A stretch of 64,000 nucleotides of DNA from Aestuariibaculum sediminum (GTDB lineage: Bacteria; Bacteroidota; Bacteroidia; Flavobacteriales; Flavobacteriaceae). The stretch is taken from the NCBI RefSeq assembly GCF_014596945.1, contig NZ_JACVXB010000005.1, positions 124,001 to 188,000 of the forward strand, in the 5' to 3' direction. Positions 26,573-35,453 of the stretch are shown here, piece by piece. Position 1 is the stretch's first letter; every line of letters begins with the position of its first letter. Made by a program: the position numbers and the translations under genes. Below the pieces are notes generated by a model. The model was not told where the DNA came from. It made no database searches and worked only from the letters and a program-made list of their open reading frames with translations.

Positions 26573-27517
26573 ATGAAACAGCTATTAATCATCTTACTAT
26601 TTGTTTGGACTTCGAATTATAATCTTTTTGCTCAAGCTGAAGTTTTCCAAAGCTATTCTCAATCTGTTCCAGGCACAGAGATTGCCATAGAGCTAGTTGC
26701 TGTCTCTGGTGGCACATTCAACATGGGAAATGCCAATGGCAATTTAGACGAACAACCCGTTCACAAAGTTTCCGTTAATGACCTTTGGATGGGCAAATAT
26801 GAAATCACCTGGGAGCAATACGATGCTTTTGTTTATGCCACATTTGAAGATTCTCAATTTCAAGACAAATCGAAACTAGAAGCTTTAGGGATCGACGCCA
26901 TTTCAGGAGCCACTCCGCCATATGTAGATATGAGTTTTAATATGGGGAAAGGCACACACCCTGCGGTAAACATGACCCAATACGCCGCCTTAATGTTTTG
27001 TAAATGGCTTACCTCCAAAACAGGTATATTTTACAGATTACCAACAGAGGCCGAATGGGAGTATGTTTGTAAAACTAGTAATACCAAAAAAGACAACCTA
27101 AACGACATAAGCTGGTACGACGGTAATAGTGAAGAAAAATATCATGAAACTGGTAGCAAATCGGCTAACAACTTAGGTATTTATGATTTACTTGGCAACG
27201 TTTCCGAATGGGTTTTAGATCAATATGATGAAAATTATTATAAAAACTCCACAGAAGATAACCCTTGGAATAAGCCTACAAAACTATATTCACGAGTATT
27301 GCGAGGGGGCTCTTGGAAAGATACATCAGACAAGATATGTTGTACATCAAGACAGGCATCAAACCCAAAATGGAAACGCAGAGACCCACAGATCCCTAAA
27401 AGTAACTGGTGGCATACCGACGCACCTTTTATAGGATTTAGAGTTGTTAGACCTAAAATACAACCTTCAAAAGAAGAAATAAAAACCTATTGGCTTAAAG
27501 CCATACCCGACTTTTAA
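26573..27517 (+). CDS. Secreted SUMF1/FGE-sulfatase-domain protein
   Basis: This 314-residue protein has a signal peptide (...NYNLFAQAE) and the SUMF1 fold: GGTFNMGNANGNLDEQPVHKVSVNDLWMGKYEIT near residues 47-80, RLPTEAEWEYVC (about 160), LLGNVSEWVLDQY (about 205), RVLRGGSWKD (about 245) and GFRVVRP. True formylglycine-generating enzymes have a Cys two residues after GGS(Y/W) and another five later; here those positions are Asp and Ile, with Cys-Cys only after them. It is therefore probably not a sulfatase activator but one of the many Bacteroidetes SUMF1 proteins of other function. Four bases separate it from the DUF1080 gene. Confidence 0.8.
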   Translation: MKQLLIILLFVWTSNYNLFAQAEVFQSYSQSVPGTEIAIELVAVSGGTFNMGNANGNLDEQPVHKVSVNDLWMGKYEITWEQYDAFVYATFEDSQFQDKSKLEALGIDAISGATPPYVDMSFNMGKGTHPAVNMTQYAALMFCKWLTSKTGIFYRLPTEAEWEYVCKTSNTKKDNLNDISWYDGNSEEKYHETGSKSANNLGIYDLLGNVSEWVLDQYDENYYKNSTEDNPWNKPTKLYSRVLRGGSWKDTSDKICCTSRQASNPKWKRRDPQIPKSNWWHTDAPFIGFRVVRPKIQPSKEEIKTYWLKAIPDF

Positions 27518-27541
27518 AACAAACTAAATAACACCACAATA

Positions 27542-28867
27542 ATGCAACACAAAAAAATTTCCAGACGACACTTTGTTAAAGAAACTTCTTTAGCAACGGG
27601 CGGTATTTTACTTAGCACTTCAGTTCTTGCAGCAAACTTAAACCTTAAAAAAGAAAAAACTTTAAAACTTGCACTTGTTGGTTGTGGCGGAAGAGGCACT
27701 GGTGCGGCTGTCCAAGCCCTTAAAGCCGACGACAATGTAAAATTAGTTGCTATGGCCGATGCTTTTGAAGATCAAATTGAAAAATCGCTTTCTAGTTTGT
27801 CTCAAATCTACGATAACAGCCGTTTAGCAGTAAAACCTCATAAAAAGTTTGTAGGATTTGGTTCTTATAAAAAAGCTATAGATGAAGCTGATGTTGTTAT
27901 ATTAACAACACCTCCAGGATTCCGACCTTTACATTTTGAATACGCCATTAAACAAGGCAAACATGTTTTCATGGAAAAACCTGTAGCTACAGATGTTGCA
28001 GGGATAAAAAAGGTATTGGAAGCAGCCAAACTTGCTAAAGACAAAAAACTAAATGTTGTTGTAGGTTTACAACGCCGCTATCAAGCAGAATATTTAGAAG
28101 TTAAAAAACGTATTAATAATGGTGACTTAGGAAATATTCTTTCCGGACAAGTTTATTGGAACGGCGCAGGTGTATGGGTTCGCCCCAGACAAGCTGGCAT
28201 GACCGAAATGGAGTATCAAATGAGAAATTGGTATTATTTTAATTGGTTATGTGGCGATCATATTTTAGAACAACACATTCACAATATAGACGTAGCCAAT
28301 TGGTTTATAGGAGAACATCCCATTAAAGCACAAGGCATGGGAGGACGACAAGTAAGAAACGGAAAAGATCACGGTCAAATATTCGATCATCATTTCGTTG
28401 AATTTACCTATCCTAGCGGAGCCATAATTTCAAGCCAATGCAGACATCAACCTGGTTGTTTTAGCCAAGTTTCAGAAACATTTCAGGCCACACTAGGAAA
28501 TTCTTATACCGGAGGAGGTAACACGGCTATTTTAAAAGATTACGGTGGGAATACCATTTATAAACATAATGGCGAGCATGATGAAAACCCATACCAGGTA
28601 GAACACAATCGACTTTTTGCCGCCATAAGAAACAAAAGAGAAATAATTAATGACGCTGAAATTGGAGCTAATAGTACCATGACCGCTATAATGGGACGTA
28701 TGGCAACCTATTCGGGAAAACTTATTACATGGGATGAAGCCATGGATTCGAATTTAGAATTGGTTCCAAATGAAGATTTATTAGACTTCAGCACTACACC
28801 GCCTGTGGTTCCAGATGCAGATGGTAATTACCCAATTCCTGTTCCAGGAAAAACGACATTTTATTAA
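27542..28867 (+). CDS. Tat-exported Gfo/Idh/MocA oxidoreductase
   Basis: This 441-residue protein has a twin-arginine signal SRRHFVKET near residues 8-16, then an Ala-rich segment. The Rossmann fold begins KLALVGCGGRGTGAAVQAL (about residue 42). The motif MEKPVA (about residue 143) is the family EKP. GDHILEQHIHNIDVANWFIGEHP carries the catalytic His cluster. A folded, cofactor-loaded enzyme crossing by Tat would keep its NAD(P) bound in the periplasm. It probably reduces or oxidises keto-sugars or is a GH109-like enzyme; that is inference. It is followed by two further Tat-signal proteins. Confidence 0.87.
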   Translation: MQHKKISRRHFVKETSLATGGILLSTSVLAANLNLKKEKTLKLALVGCGGRGTGAAVQALKADDNVKLVAMADAFEDQIEKSLSSLSQIYDNSRLAVKPHKKFVGFGSYKKAIDEADVVILTTPPGFRPLHFEYAIKQGKHVFMEKPVATDVAGIKKVLEAAKLAKDKKLNVVVGLQRRYQAEYLEVKKRINNGDLGNILSGQVYWNGAGVWVRPRQAGMTEMEYQMRNWYYFNWLCGDHILEQHIHNIDVANWFIGEHPIKAQGMGGRQVRNGKDHGQIFDHHFVEFTYPSGAIISSQCRHQPGCFSQVSETFQATLGNSYTGGGNTAILKDYGGNTIYKHNGEHDENPYQVEHNRLFAAIRNKREIINDAEIGANSTMTAIMGRMATYSGKLITWDEAMDSNLELVPNEDLLDFSTTPPVVPDADGNYPIPVPGKTTFY

Positions 28868-28880
28868 AACATCGCAATTT

Positions 28881-29804
28881 ATGGAAAGAAGAGATTTTAT
28901 AAAAAAAACAGCTACGGCAACATCCATTTTAGGTGCAGGATTAACAGGTCTTCATGCTACAGAAACAAACAAAACCAACAACGGGAGCCATAATTTTAAA
29001 CTAAAATACGCACCACACCTGGGGATGTTTCAAAATCTTGCCGGAAATAACCCCGTAGATCAATTAAATTTTTGTGCCGATCAAGGTTTTACTGCTTTCG
29101 AAGATAACGGTATGAAAAACCGATCGAAAGACACTCAAGAAAAAATGGCCAACACCATGACCAAACGAAATATCACCATGGGTGTATTTGTTGCGCATCA
29201 AATTTACTGGAAAGAACCTACACTTACTAGTGGCAATCTGGATAAGCGGGAAGAATTTTTAAACGACATTAAAACATCTGTTGAAGTTGCTAAACGGGTA
29301 AACGCCAAATGGATGACAGTAGTTCCCGGTCATTTAGATTTAAGACAAAACATGAGCTACCAAACGCAAAATGTTATTGAAAGCTTAAAACAAGCTTCAG
29401 ATATTCTTGAACCTCACAACTTAACCATGGTTTTAGAACCTCTCAATTTCAGAAATCATCCAGGGCTATTTTTAAGCGAATCACCTCAGGCCTATCAAAT
29501 TTGTAAAGCTGTAGATTCTCCTGCTTGCAAAATTCTTTTTGACATATATCACCAGCAAATTCAAGAAGGAAATTTAATTCCGAATATTGAACAATGCTGG
29601 GACGAAATAGCCTATTTTCAAATAGGTGATAACCCGGGACGTAAAGAACCTACTACTGGCGAAATCAATTACAAAAATGTGTTCAAATTTATTCATTCTA
29701 AAAAGTATAATGGTGTGCTAGGTATGGAACATGGAAACTCCATGAAAGGTAAAGAAGGAGAATTAAAAGTTATAGCGGTTTACAAGGATTCTGATAATTT
29801 TTAA
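28881..29804 (+). CDS. Tat-exported TIM-barrel hydroxypyruvate isomerase-like protein
   Basis: The start at 28881 gives MERRDFIKKTATATSILGAG, a clean twin-arginine signal; the longer frame from 28815 overlaps the preceding gene. The 307-residue protein has the xylose isomerase-like TIM barrel with metal and substrate motifs LTMVLEPLNFRNHPGLFLS (about residue 190), ACKILFDIYHQQIQEG (about 220), EIAYFQIGDNPGRKEP (about 245) and GVLGMEHGNS (about 285). It resembles hydroxypyruvate isomerase. It starts 13 bases after the oxidoreductase. Function in the periplasm, on keto-sugars, is inferred. Confidence 0.84.
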   Translation: MERRDFIKKTATATSILGAGLTGLHATETNKTNNGSHNFKLKYAPHLGMFQNLAGNNPVDQLNFCADQGFTAFEDNGMKNRSKDTQEKMANTMTKRNITMGVFVAHQIYWKEPTLTSGNLDKREEFLNDIKTSVEVAKRVNAKWMTVVPGHLDLRQNMSYQTQNVIESLKQASDILEPHNLTMVLEPLNFRNHPGLFLSESPQAYQICKAVDSPACKILFDIYHQQIQEGNLIPNIEQCWDEIAYFQIGDNPGRKEPTTGEINYKNVFKFIHSKKYNGVLGMEHGNSMKGKEGELKVIAVYKDSDNF

Positions 29805-29851
29805 ATACTTTTTTAAGACTTAATAAGTTTAAACCAAAAAGCCTAAATTTT

Positions 29852-31294
29852 ATGAAAAATAATAAAAACGCTATTAACCGTAGACATTTTATAAAACGTA
29901 CCGCTTTAACCGGAATAGGCATAACTATTATACCTCGACGTGTTCTAGGCAAGGGTTTTACAGCCCCCAGCGACAAGTTAAACATTGCGGTAATTGGTGG
30001 TGGTGGCAAAGGGTACACCGACGCTATCCACTCTTGGAACAATGATAAAAACAACATAACAGCCATATGTGATGTAGACTGGGGACAGTCTAAAAGACTC
30101 ATGGATAAGTTTCCTAATGCTGCAAAATATAAAGATTTTCGAAAATTATTTGAAGACAATAACGATTTTGATGCGGTAACCATTTCAACTCCCGATCACA
30201 CGCATGCGGTTATAGCCATGGCTGCAATGCAATTAGGCAAGCACGTTTACGTTCAAAAGCCATTAACTCATAATATATACGAAGCACGCACCCTTACAAA
30301 TGCAGCAAACCGATACAAAATTGTATCCCAAATGGGAAACCAGGGCGCTTCAGGCCATGGTGTAAAACAAATGATAAAATGGTTTGACGCTGGTCTTATT
30401 GGAACCGTTAGTGAAGTACAGGCTTGGACAGACAGACCGGTTTGGCCACAAGGTATTGAGCCTCCAACTGAGAAACCCACACTTTTAAATAGTTTAGACT
30501 GGGATTCTTGGATTGGTCCAGCCCAATGGGTAGATTACCATCCGTCATATCATCCATTTAAATGGCGAGGATGGTGGAATTTCGGCACCGGTGCTTTAGG
30601 AGATATGGGATGCCATTTAATGGATCCACCTTACAGAATCCTGGGACTAGGCTACCCTACAGAAGTAGAAAGTAGTGTTGGGGCTATCTATAAAAAACTT
30701 TGGGAACCAGAAAATAATCCAGAATCCTGTCCACCGTCTTCAAGAACACAATTAAAATTCTCTGCTACCACTAAAAATAAATCGGATGTAACTTTAACAT
30801 GGACCGACGGCGGCTTAAGACCGTTCCATCCTGAACTCATACCAGCAGACCATCCTATTGGAGAAAACAATAGTTCCAATGGCGTGCTTATGATAGGAGA
30901 CAAAGGCATTATGACCTGTGGAACATACGGAAGAAATCCAAAAGTTTATTTAAATAATGGAGATGTTTTAACACCAAATGATTTAGGAACAAATATTTTA
31001 CCCGAACATGGTCATCATACCGCCTGGATAGAAGCCTGTAAAGAAGGTTATGGAAAAGAAAAGCACCAGGCTTTAACCTCCTCGTTCGATTATGCCGGCC
31101 CCCTTACTGAAACTGTTTTAATGGGAAATTTAGCTATAAGAAGTTATATGCTAACCAAACCTAAAGGAGACAATAAGGTTGATTACCCTGGTAGAAAAAG
31201 ACTGTTATGGAATGGAGAACAGATGAAAATAACAAATTTCGATGAGGCCAACCAATTTGTAAAAAGAGAGTACAGAGCCGGTTGGTCATTATAA
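29852..31294 (+). CDS. Tat-exported Gfo/Idh/MocA oxidoreductase, second
   Basis: This 480-residue protein has twin-arginine signal NRRHFIKRTA and a hydrophobic segment. The Rossmann fold begins LNIAVIGGGGKGYTDAIHSW (about residue 45). The motif is VQKPLTHN, with Gln instead of Glu before the conserved Lys-Pro (about residue 138). GTGALGDMGCHLMDPPYRILGLG is the catalytic-domain signature. It is the last gene of the nine-kilobase operon begun by the GMC dehydrogenase. Together with its neighbour it suggests paired oxidation and reduction steps outside the cytoplasm. Substrate unknown. Confidence 0.86.
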   Translation: MKNNKNAINRRHFIKRTALTGIGITIIPRRVLGKGFTAPSDKLNIAVIGGGGKGYTDAIHSWNNDKNNITAICDVDWGQSKRLMDKFPNAAKYKDFRKLFEDNNDFDAVTISTPDHTHAVIAMAAMQLGKHVYVQKPLTHNIYEARTLTNAANRYKIVSQMGNQGASGHGVKQMIKWFDAGLIGTVSEVQAWTDRPVWPQGIEPPTEKPTLLNSLDWDSWIGPAQWVDYHPSYHPFKWRGWWNFGTGALGDMGCHLMDPPYRILGLGYPTEVESSVGAIYKKLWEPENNPESCPPSSRTQLKFSATTKNKSDVTLTWTDGGLRPFHPELIPADHPIGENNSSNGVLMIGDKGIMTCGTYGRNPKVYLNNGDVLTPNDLGTNILPEHGHHTAWIEACKEGYGKEKHQALTSSFDYAGPLTETVLMGNLAIRSYMLTKPKGDNKVDYPGRKRLLWNGEQMKITNFDEANQFVKREYRAGWSL

Positions 31295-31327
31295 CTTACG
31301 GCTCTATGTTTAATAAAAGTAAAAGTG

Positions 31328-31843
31328 TTAATCAACAATAAATTTACCATTCATCATCGTGTAATGCCCTGGAAAACTGCATAAAAAAGCATACTCTCCA
31401 GAAGCAGGAGCTTCAAATTCAATAGTAGTTGTTTCTCCTCCACCAATAAGTTTTGTATGGGCTATAACCTGATCTTCATAATCTACCGGAATATACTCTG
31501 TAGCTCTAGCATTTAAAGCCTCAATAGCAAATTCTTCTAAATCAGCACCTTGTTTTAAAAGCACAAAATTATGCCCCATTACATTTTTATCCAATTTACC
31601 GGTATGCCTAAGTGTCAATTTTACTTTTTTACCGGCTTTTACTCGAATTTCAGATTTATCAAACTTCATTAAATCATCACCTGAAATCACCACATTATTG
31701 ACATCTTCCTCTACTGACTTTTTAGATTCTTCAGTTTTTTCCTCATATGAAAAGCCTTCTTTTTTCCTTTCTTCTTTTCCTCTGCAACATACCAACACGG
31801 TTACTGATAATACAGAAACCAAAAAATACTTAATCAATTTCAT
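31328..31843 (-). CDS. Azurin-like blue copper lipoprotein
   Basis: This 171-residue cupredoxin carries electrons between redox proteins in the periplasm or at the membrane. A lipoprotein signal ends at VLVCC (Cys19 or Cys20), then a charged linker of about 25 residues. The azurin copper ligands are present in order: His91 (MGHNF), Cys155, His160 and Met164 (LCSFPGHYTMM). Spacing C-x4-H-x3-M equals azurin. It converges on the keto-sugar operon, so it is a possible electron acceptor for the GMC dehydrogenase; cytochrome c is the usual partner, so this is inference. It has its own promoter region. Confidence 0.9.
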   Translation of the reverse strand: MKLIKYFLVSVLSVTVLVCCRGKEERKKEGFSYEEKTEESKKSVEEDVNNVVISGDDLMKFDKSEIRVKAGKKVKLTLRHTGKLDKNVMGHNFVLLKQGADLEEFAIEALNARATEYIPVDYEDQVIAHTKLIGGGETTTIEFEAPASGEYAFLCSFPGHYTMMNGKFIVD

Positions 31844-32006
31844 TTTTAGGGTTTTAATTTATCTCAATTTAGTTATAAACATATTTCTTTCGGAAGATAG
31901 TTAAATAACCGAAATTTCTTGTATAAAATTGTTCAATGAAAAAATTATAAATACAATTCTTTCATTGAACTTACTAAAGTTGTGCTTAAACTTAATAGAC
32001 TCTCTT

Positions 32007-33599
32007 TTACAGAATATAATCGGTACTAATAAAATTAGACACCTTTTTATCCAGAAGTTCATTTAAAATCGCTTTGTTGTATGCGTTATCCTTTGATGCC
32101 ACAAAAGTTCTTATTGAAAAAGAGCGTAAAGCATCATGAACACTCAATGTTCCATAAGCAGAATCTTTTCTTCCTGTAAAAGGATAAACATCTGGCCCTC
32201 GCTGACAAGAACTATTAAGATTTACCCGACACACCAAATTCACCAAGGTATCAATTAATGGCGCTAACGTGTGTACATTCTTTCCAAACAAACTTACTTG
32301 CTGTCCATAATTAGACTCGGCCATATCATCTAATGGCTCTTCAATATCTTTAAAAGACACCACTGGAATTACCGGTCCAAATTGCTCTTCCTGAAATACG
32401 CGCATCTCTTTGCTTACAGGAAATAAAACTGCAGGGTAAATAAAATTTTCAGTAACCTCTCCGCCTTTGTCATTTAAAATTGCTGCACCCTTTTCTACAG
32501 CATCATCAATTAATTCTTGAATATAGGCTGGCTTATCAACTTCGGGTAACGGGGTTAACTTAACCCCTTCTTCCCATGGATTTCCAAACTTTAATTGATC
32601 GACTTTATATGAAAAACGCCTATTAAATTCTTCTACAACAGATTCATGTACATAAATCACTTTTAACGCCGTACAACGCTGCCCGTTAAACGATAGTGTG
32701 CCCGCAATACATTCGTCGACTGCCAAGTCTAAATCAGCATCTGGTAAGATAATTGCTGGATTTTTGGCTTCCAGACCTAAAACCATACGAAGTCGGTTAC
32801 CTTTAGGGTGTTGCGACTGTAAGGCATTTGCCGATTTACTATTCCCAATTAAGGCCAAAACATCTATTTTGCCTGACTGCATGATTGGAGTAGCCAAAAC
32901 ACGACCACGCCCGTAAACCACATTCACAACTCCTTTGGGAAAACTACTTTGAAAAGCCTCCAGTAACGGCGAAATTAATAGCACACCGTGTTTTGCAGGT
33001 TTAAAAATTACGGTATTCCCCATAATTAATGCAGGTATAAGCAAAGAAAAGGTTTCATTAAGAGGATAATTATAAGGGCCTAAACAAAGTACAACCCCTA
33101 GTGGTCCACGACGAATATGGGCATAGACCCCATCATTTTTTTCAAACTTCGCGGAGTCTCTATCAATTTGCTTGTAAGCTTCAATAGTATCATAGATATA
33201 ATCTACGGTTCGGTCGAATTCCTTTTCCGAATCCGGAAGGTTCTTACCTATTTCCCACATTAAAAGCTTAACCACTTCATCGCGCTTGGTTTTCATCTGC
33301 TCTACAAATTTGGTCATACAGACGATTCTATCCTCAACTTTCATGGTTGGCCAAAGTCCCTGACCTTTATCAAATGCTTCCAAAGCAGAATTTAAGGCTG
33401 ATTGAGCTTCCTCCTCACCCAATTGAGGTATAGTACCTAAAAGTGTGGGTTTATAGGTTTCGGTTGAAGAAATCGTGGAATAAACTTCGGCAGTTTCGCC
33501 ATGCCATTCCTTAAGTTCACCTGACACCAAATAACTGTTTTGATGAGTAAGTCCTGTGATTTTATAGTTGTCGGGAATTTCAGCTGTTTTTGTCTCCAT
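32007..33599 (-). CDS. gapN: Aldehyde dehydrogenase, GapN-type non-phosphorylating glyceraldehyde-3-phosphate dehydrogenase
   Basis: This is predicted to oxidise glyceraldehyde-3-phosphate to 3-phosphoglycerate with NADP in the cytoplasm. It is 530 residues, with catalytic Asn177 (GPYNYPL), Glu277 (LGLEAKNPA) and Cys309 ([10 protein letters not shown]). GapN-type features are [18 protein letters not shown] near residue 460 and the region around ESVVEEF after the Cys. Because an L-fucose pathway is nearby, oxidation of L-lactaldehyde is an alternative, but the GapN-like RGPD motif argues against it. It stands alone, between the azurin gene and a sulfatase. Confidence 0.75.
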   Translation of the reverse strand: METKTAEIPDNYKITGLTHQNSYLVSGELKEWHGETAEVYSTISSTETYKPTLLGTIPQLGEEEAQSALNSALEAFDKGQGLWPTMKVEDRIVCMTKFVEQMKTKRDEVVKLLMWEIGKNLPDSEKEFDRTVDYIYDTIEAYKQIDRDSAKFEKNDGVYAHIRRGPLGVVLCLGPYNYPLNETFSLLIPALIMGNTVIFKPAKHGVLLISPLLEAFQSSFPKGVVNVVYGRGRVLATPIMQSGKIDVLALIGNSKSANALQSQHPKGNRLRMVLGLEAKNPAIILPDADLDLAVDECIAGTLSFNGQRCTALKVIYVHESVVEEFNRRFSYKVDQLKFGNPWEEGVKLTPLPEVDKPAYIQELIDDAVEKGAAILNDKGGEVTENFIYPAVLFPVSKEMRVFQEEQFGPVIPVVSFKDIEEPLDDMAESNYGQQVSLFGKNVHTLAPLIDTLVNLVCRVNLNSSCQRGPDVYPFTGRKDSAYGTLSVHDALRSFSIRTFVASKDNAYNKAILNELLDKKVSNFISTDYIL

Positions 33600-33860
33600 A
33601 ATCTAATTTTATTAGTTTAAAAAACTAGATTAAAGGTAATTATAAAATAGCGAAAACCATTTCGATTTAATCGATATCCTACCAAAAATAAATTATAGTT
33701 AAGATTAAAATTAAATCTTCAAAAAAACCATATAGCTATATCGTTTTCGAATGTTAAAACTACAATAACAACCCCCACATATATTTAATTTCGTTGTTAG
33801 AATATCTTAATTACTTGTATATTGCAAGCCAACTAATTCTAACACCAAATTTTTTCTATT

Positions 33861-35420
33861 ATGATAAAATTCAACGTTTATCTCCTAACTCTTTTTACTA
33901 TATTTTCTTGTAATACTAACGATAAAAAAGCTGAAACAACCCCTCCCAATATTATCTATATTCTGGCAGACGACCTTGGCTATGGAGATTTAGGTGCCTA
34001 CGGGCAAGAGCATATCGAAACACCAAACATTGATTTGCTGGCAAAAAACGGAATGCTGTTTACCCAACATTATAGTGGTGCTCCAGTATGCGCCCCTGCT
34101 CGCTCATCGTTATTAACAGGTACCCATTTAGGACATTCATATATTAGAGGTAACGACGAATGGCAACGCGGAGAACCTGGTGATGTTTGGAATTACCGAA
34201 AAGTGGCTGCAGATTCTACATTAGAGGGACAACGACCATTACCTGAAAACACTATTACATTAGGCACATTATTACAAGAAGCAGGATATAAAACCGGGAT
34301 GTTTGGCAAATGGGGACTTGGTGCCCCTCATACACATTCTATCCCAACGAATATGGGATTCGATTATTTTTTCGGTTATAATTGTCAGCGTCAAGCACAT
34401 ACCTACACACCGCTACACCTTTACGAAAACGAAAAGCGATATCACTTGGCTAATGATACAGTCGCTCCAAACACTAAACTTGACAAAGGTGCCGACCCAA
34501 ATAATGAAGCCAGCTACAATAAATACACACAACCATTTTATGCCCCTGATATTTCTTATAACAAAATGATTTCCTTCTTGGATTCAGTTAAAAAAGATGA
34601 ACCTTTTTTCATGTATTGGGCATCACCAATTCCGCATATGCCATTACAAGCACCAAAACGTTGGGTAGATTATTACGTTAAGAAATTTGGAACTGAAGAA
34701 CCGTATGTAGGAAACAGAGGTTATTTCCCTAACAGATATCCTAAAGCAACTTACTCAGCCATGATTTCGTATTTAGATGAAAATGTAGGTAAACTTATTT
34801 CGCATTTAAAAGAAACGGGGAAATACGATAATACGTTAATCATTTTCACTTCCGATAATGGGCCAACCTATAATGGCGGGACTGATTCACCTTGGTTTGA
34901 TAGTGCCAGACCATTTAACAGCGAATACGGACGTGGGAAAGGTTTTCTTTATGAAGGCGGTATTCGGGTTCCTATGATAGCTTCTTGGCCGGGAAAAATC
35001 ACCCCAAACACTAAATCAAATCATATTTCTGCATTCTGGGATGTACTACCTACTTTTTGTGATATTGCAAAAATAAAAACACCTGAAAACATAGATGGCA
35101 TTAGTTTTTACAACACACTTGTTGAAAATAAAAATCAAAAGAAACACGACTATCTATATTGGGAATTCCCAGAATATAATGGACAAGTTGCCATTAGAAT
35201 AGGTAACTGGAAATTAATATGGAAAAACATAAAAAAAGGAAATACCGATGTAGAATTATACGATCTAAGTAACGACCTTAAAGAAGAAAACAATATTGCT
35301 GAAGCTCATCCCGAAATTGTTGAGCGTTTATTCGAAATAATTAAAAAAGAACATACAACAGCAGAAATCGATAAATTTAAAATTGAAGCGATAGAAAATC
35401 TAGTAAATAGTAATCATTAA
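33861..35420 (+). CDS. Type I (formylglycine) sulfatase lipoprotein, S1 family
   Basis: This secreted sulfatase of 519 residues has lipobox FTIFSC (Cys17). PNIIYILADDLGYGDLGAYG carries the metal-binding Asp pair. The maturation signature C-A-P-A-R has Cys77 as the formylglycine precursor. FTSDNGPTYNGG and LYEGGIRVPMIASWPGK are family blocks. The HSYIRGN loop after the signature (about residue 94) resembles the arylsulfatase A-like subgroup. It has only 260 bases upstream, a solo gene ended by a hairpin shared with ilvA. Likely it works with the fucose locus, though it lies 17 kb away. Confidence 0.92.
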   Translation: MIKFNVYLLTLFTIFSCNTNDKKAETTPPNIIYILADDLGYGDLGAYGQEHIETPNIDLLAKNGMLFTQHYSGAPVCAPARSSLLTGTHLGHSYIRGNDEWQRGEPGDVWNYRKVAADSTLEGQRPLPENTITLGTLLQEAGYKTGMFGKWGLGAPHTHSIPTNMGFDYFFGYNCQRQAHTYTPLHLYENEKRYHLANDTVAPNTKLDKGADPNNEASYNKYTQPFYAPDISYNKMISFLDSVKKDEPFFMYWASPIPHMPLQAPKRWVDYYVKKFGTEEPYVGNRGYFPNRYPKATYSAMISYLDENVGKLISHLKETGKYDNTLIIFTSDNGPTYNGGTDSPWFDSARPFNSEYGRGKGFLYEGGIRVPMIASWPGKITPNTKSNHISAFWDVLPTFCDIAKIKTPENIDGISFYNTLVENKNQKKHDYLYWEFPEYNGQVAIRIGNWKLIWKNIKKGNTDVELYDLSNDLKEENNIAEAHPEIVERLFEIIKKEHTTAEIDKFKIEAIENLVNSNH

Positions 35421-35453
35421 AAAAAAGAGCGGTTTAAAAACCGCTCTTTTTTT
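35421..35453. terminator. Bidirectional terminator between sulfatase and ilvA
   Basis: A 15-bp perfect stem (35421-35435 with 35438-35452, core GAGCGGTTT/AAACCGCTC) with A-run and T-run on both sides serves the convergent sulfatase and ilvA genes. It overlaps the ilvA stop codon. Confidence 0.9.

Noticed and set aside
26573-27517. Formylglycine-generating enzyme for the sulfatases
   Set aside because: The two catalytic cysteine positions are not Cys, so it cannot be called an FGE.
31274-31305. Hairpin AGAGCCG/CGGCTCT at the end of the Tat oxidoreductase gene as a terminator
   Set aside because: The loop is long and no T-run follows on either strand.
33794-33825. Promoter of the sulfatase at 33861
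   Set aside because: TTG is present, but TATATTGC lacks one T of the TAnnTTTG box, so it is too weak to list.
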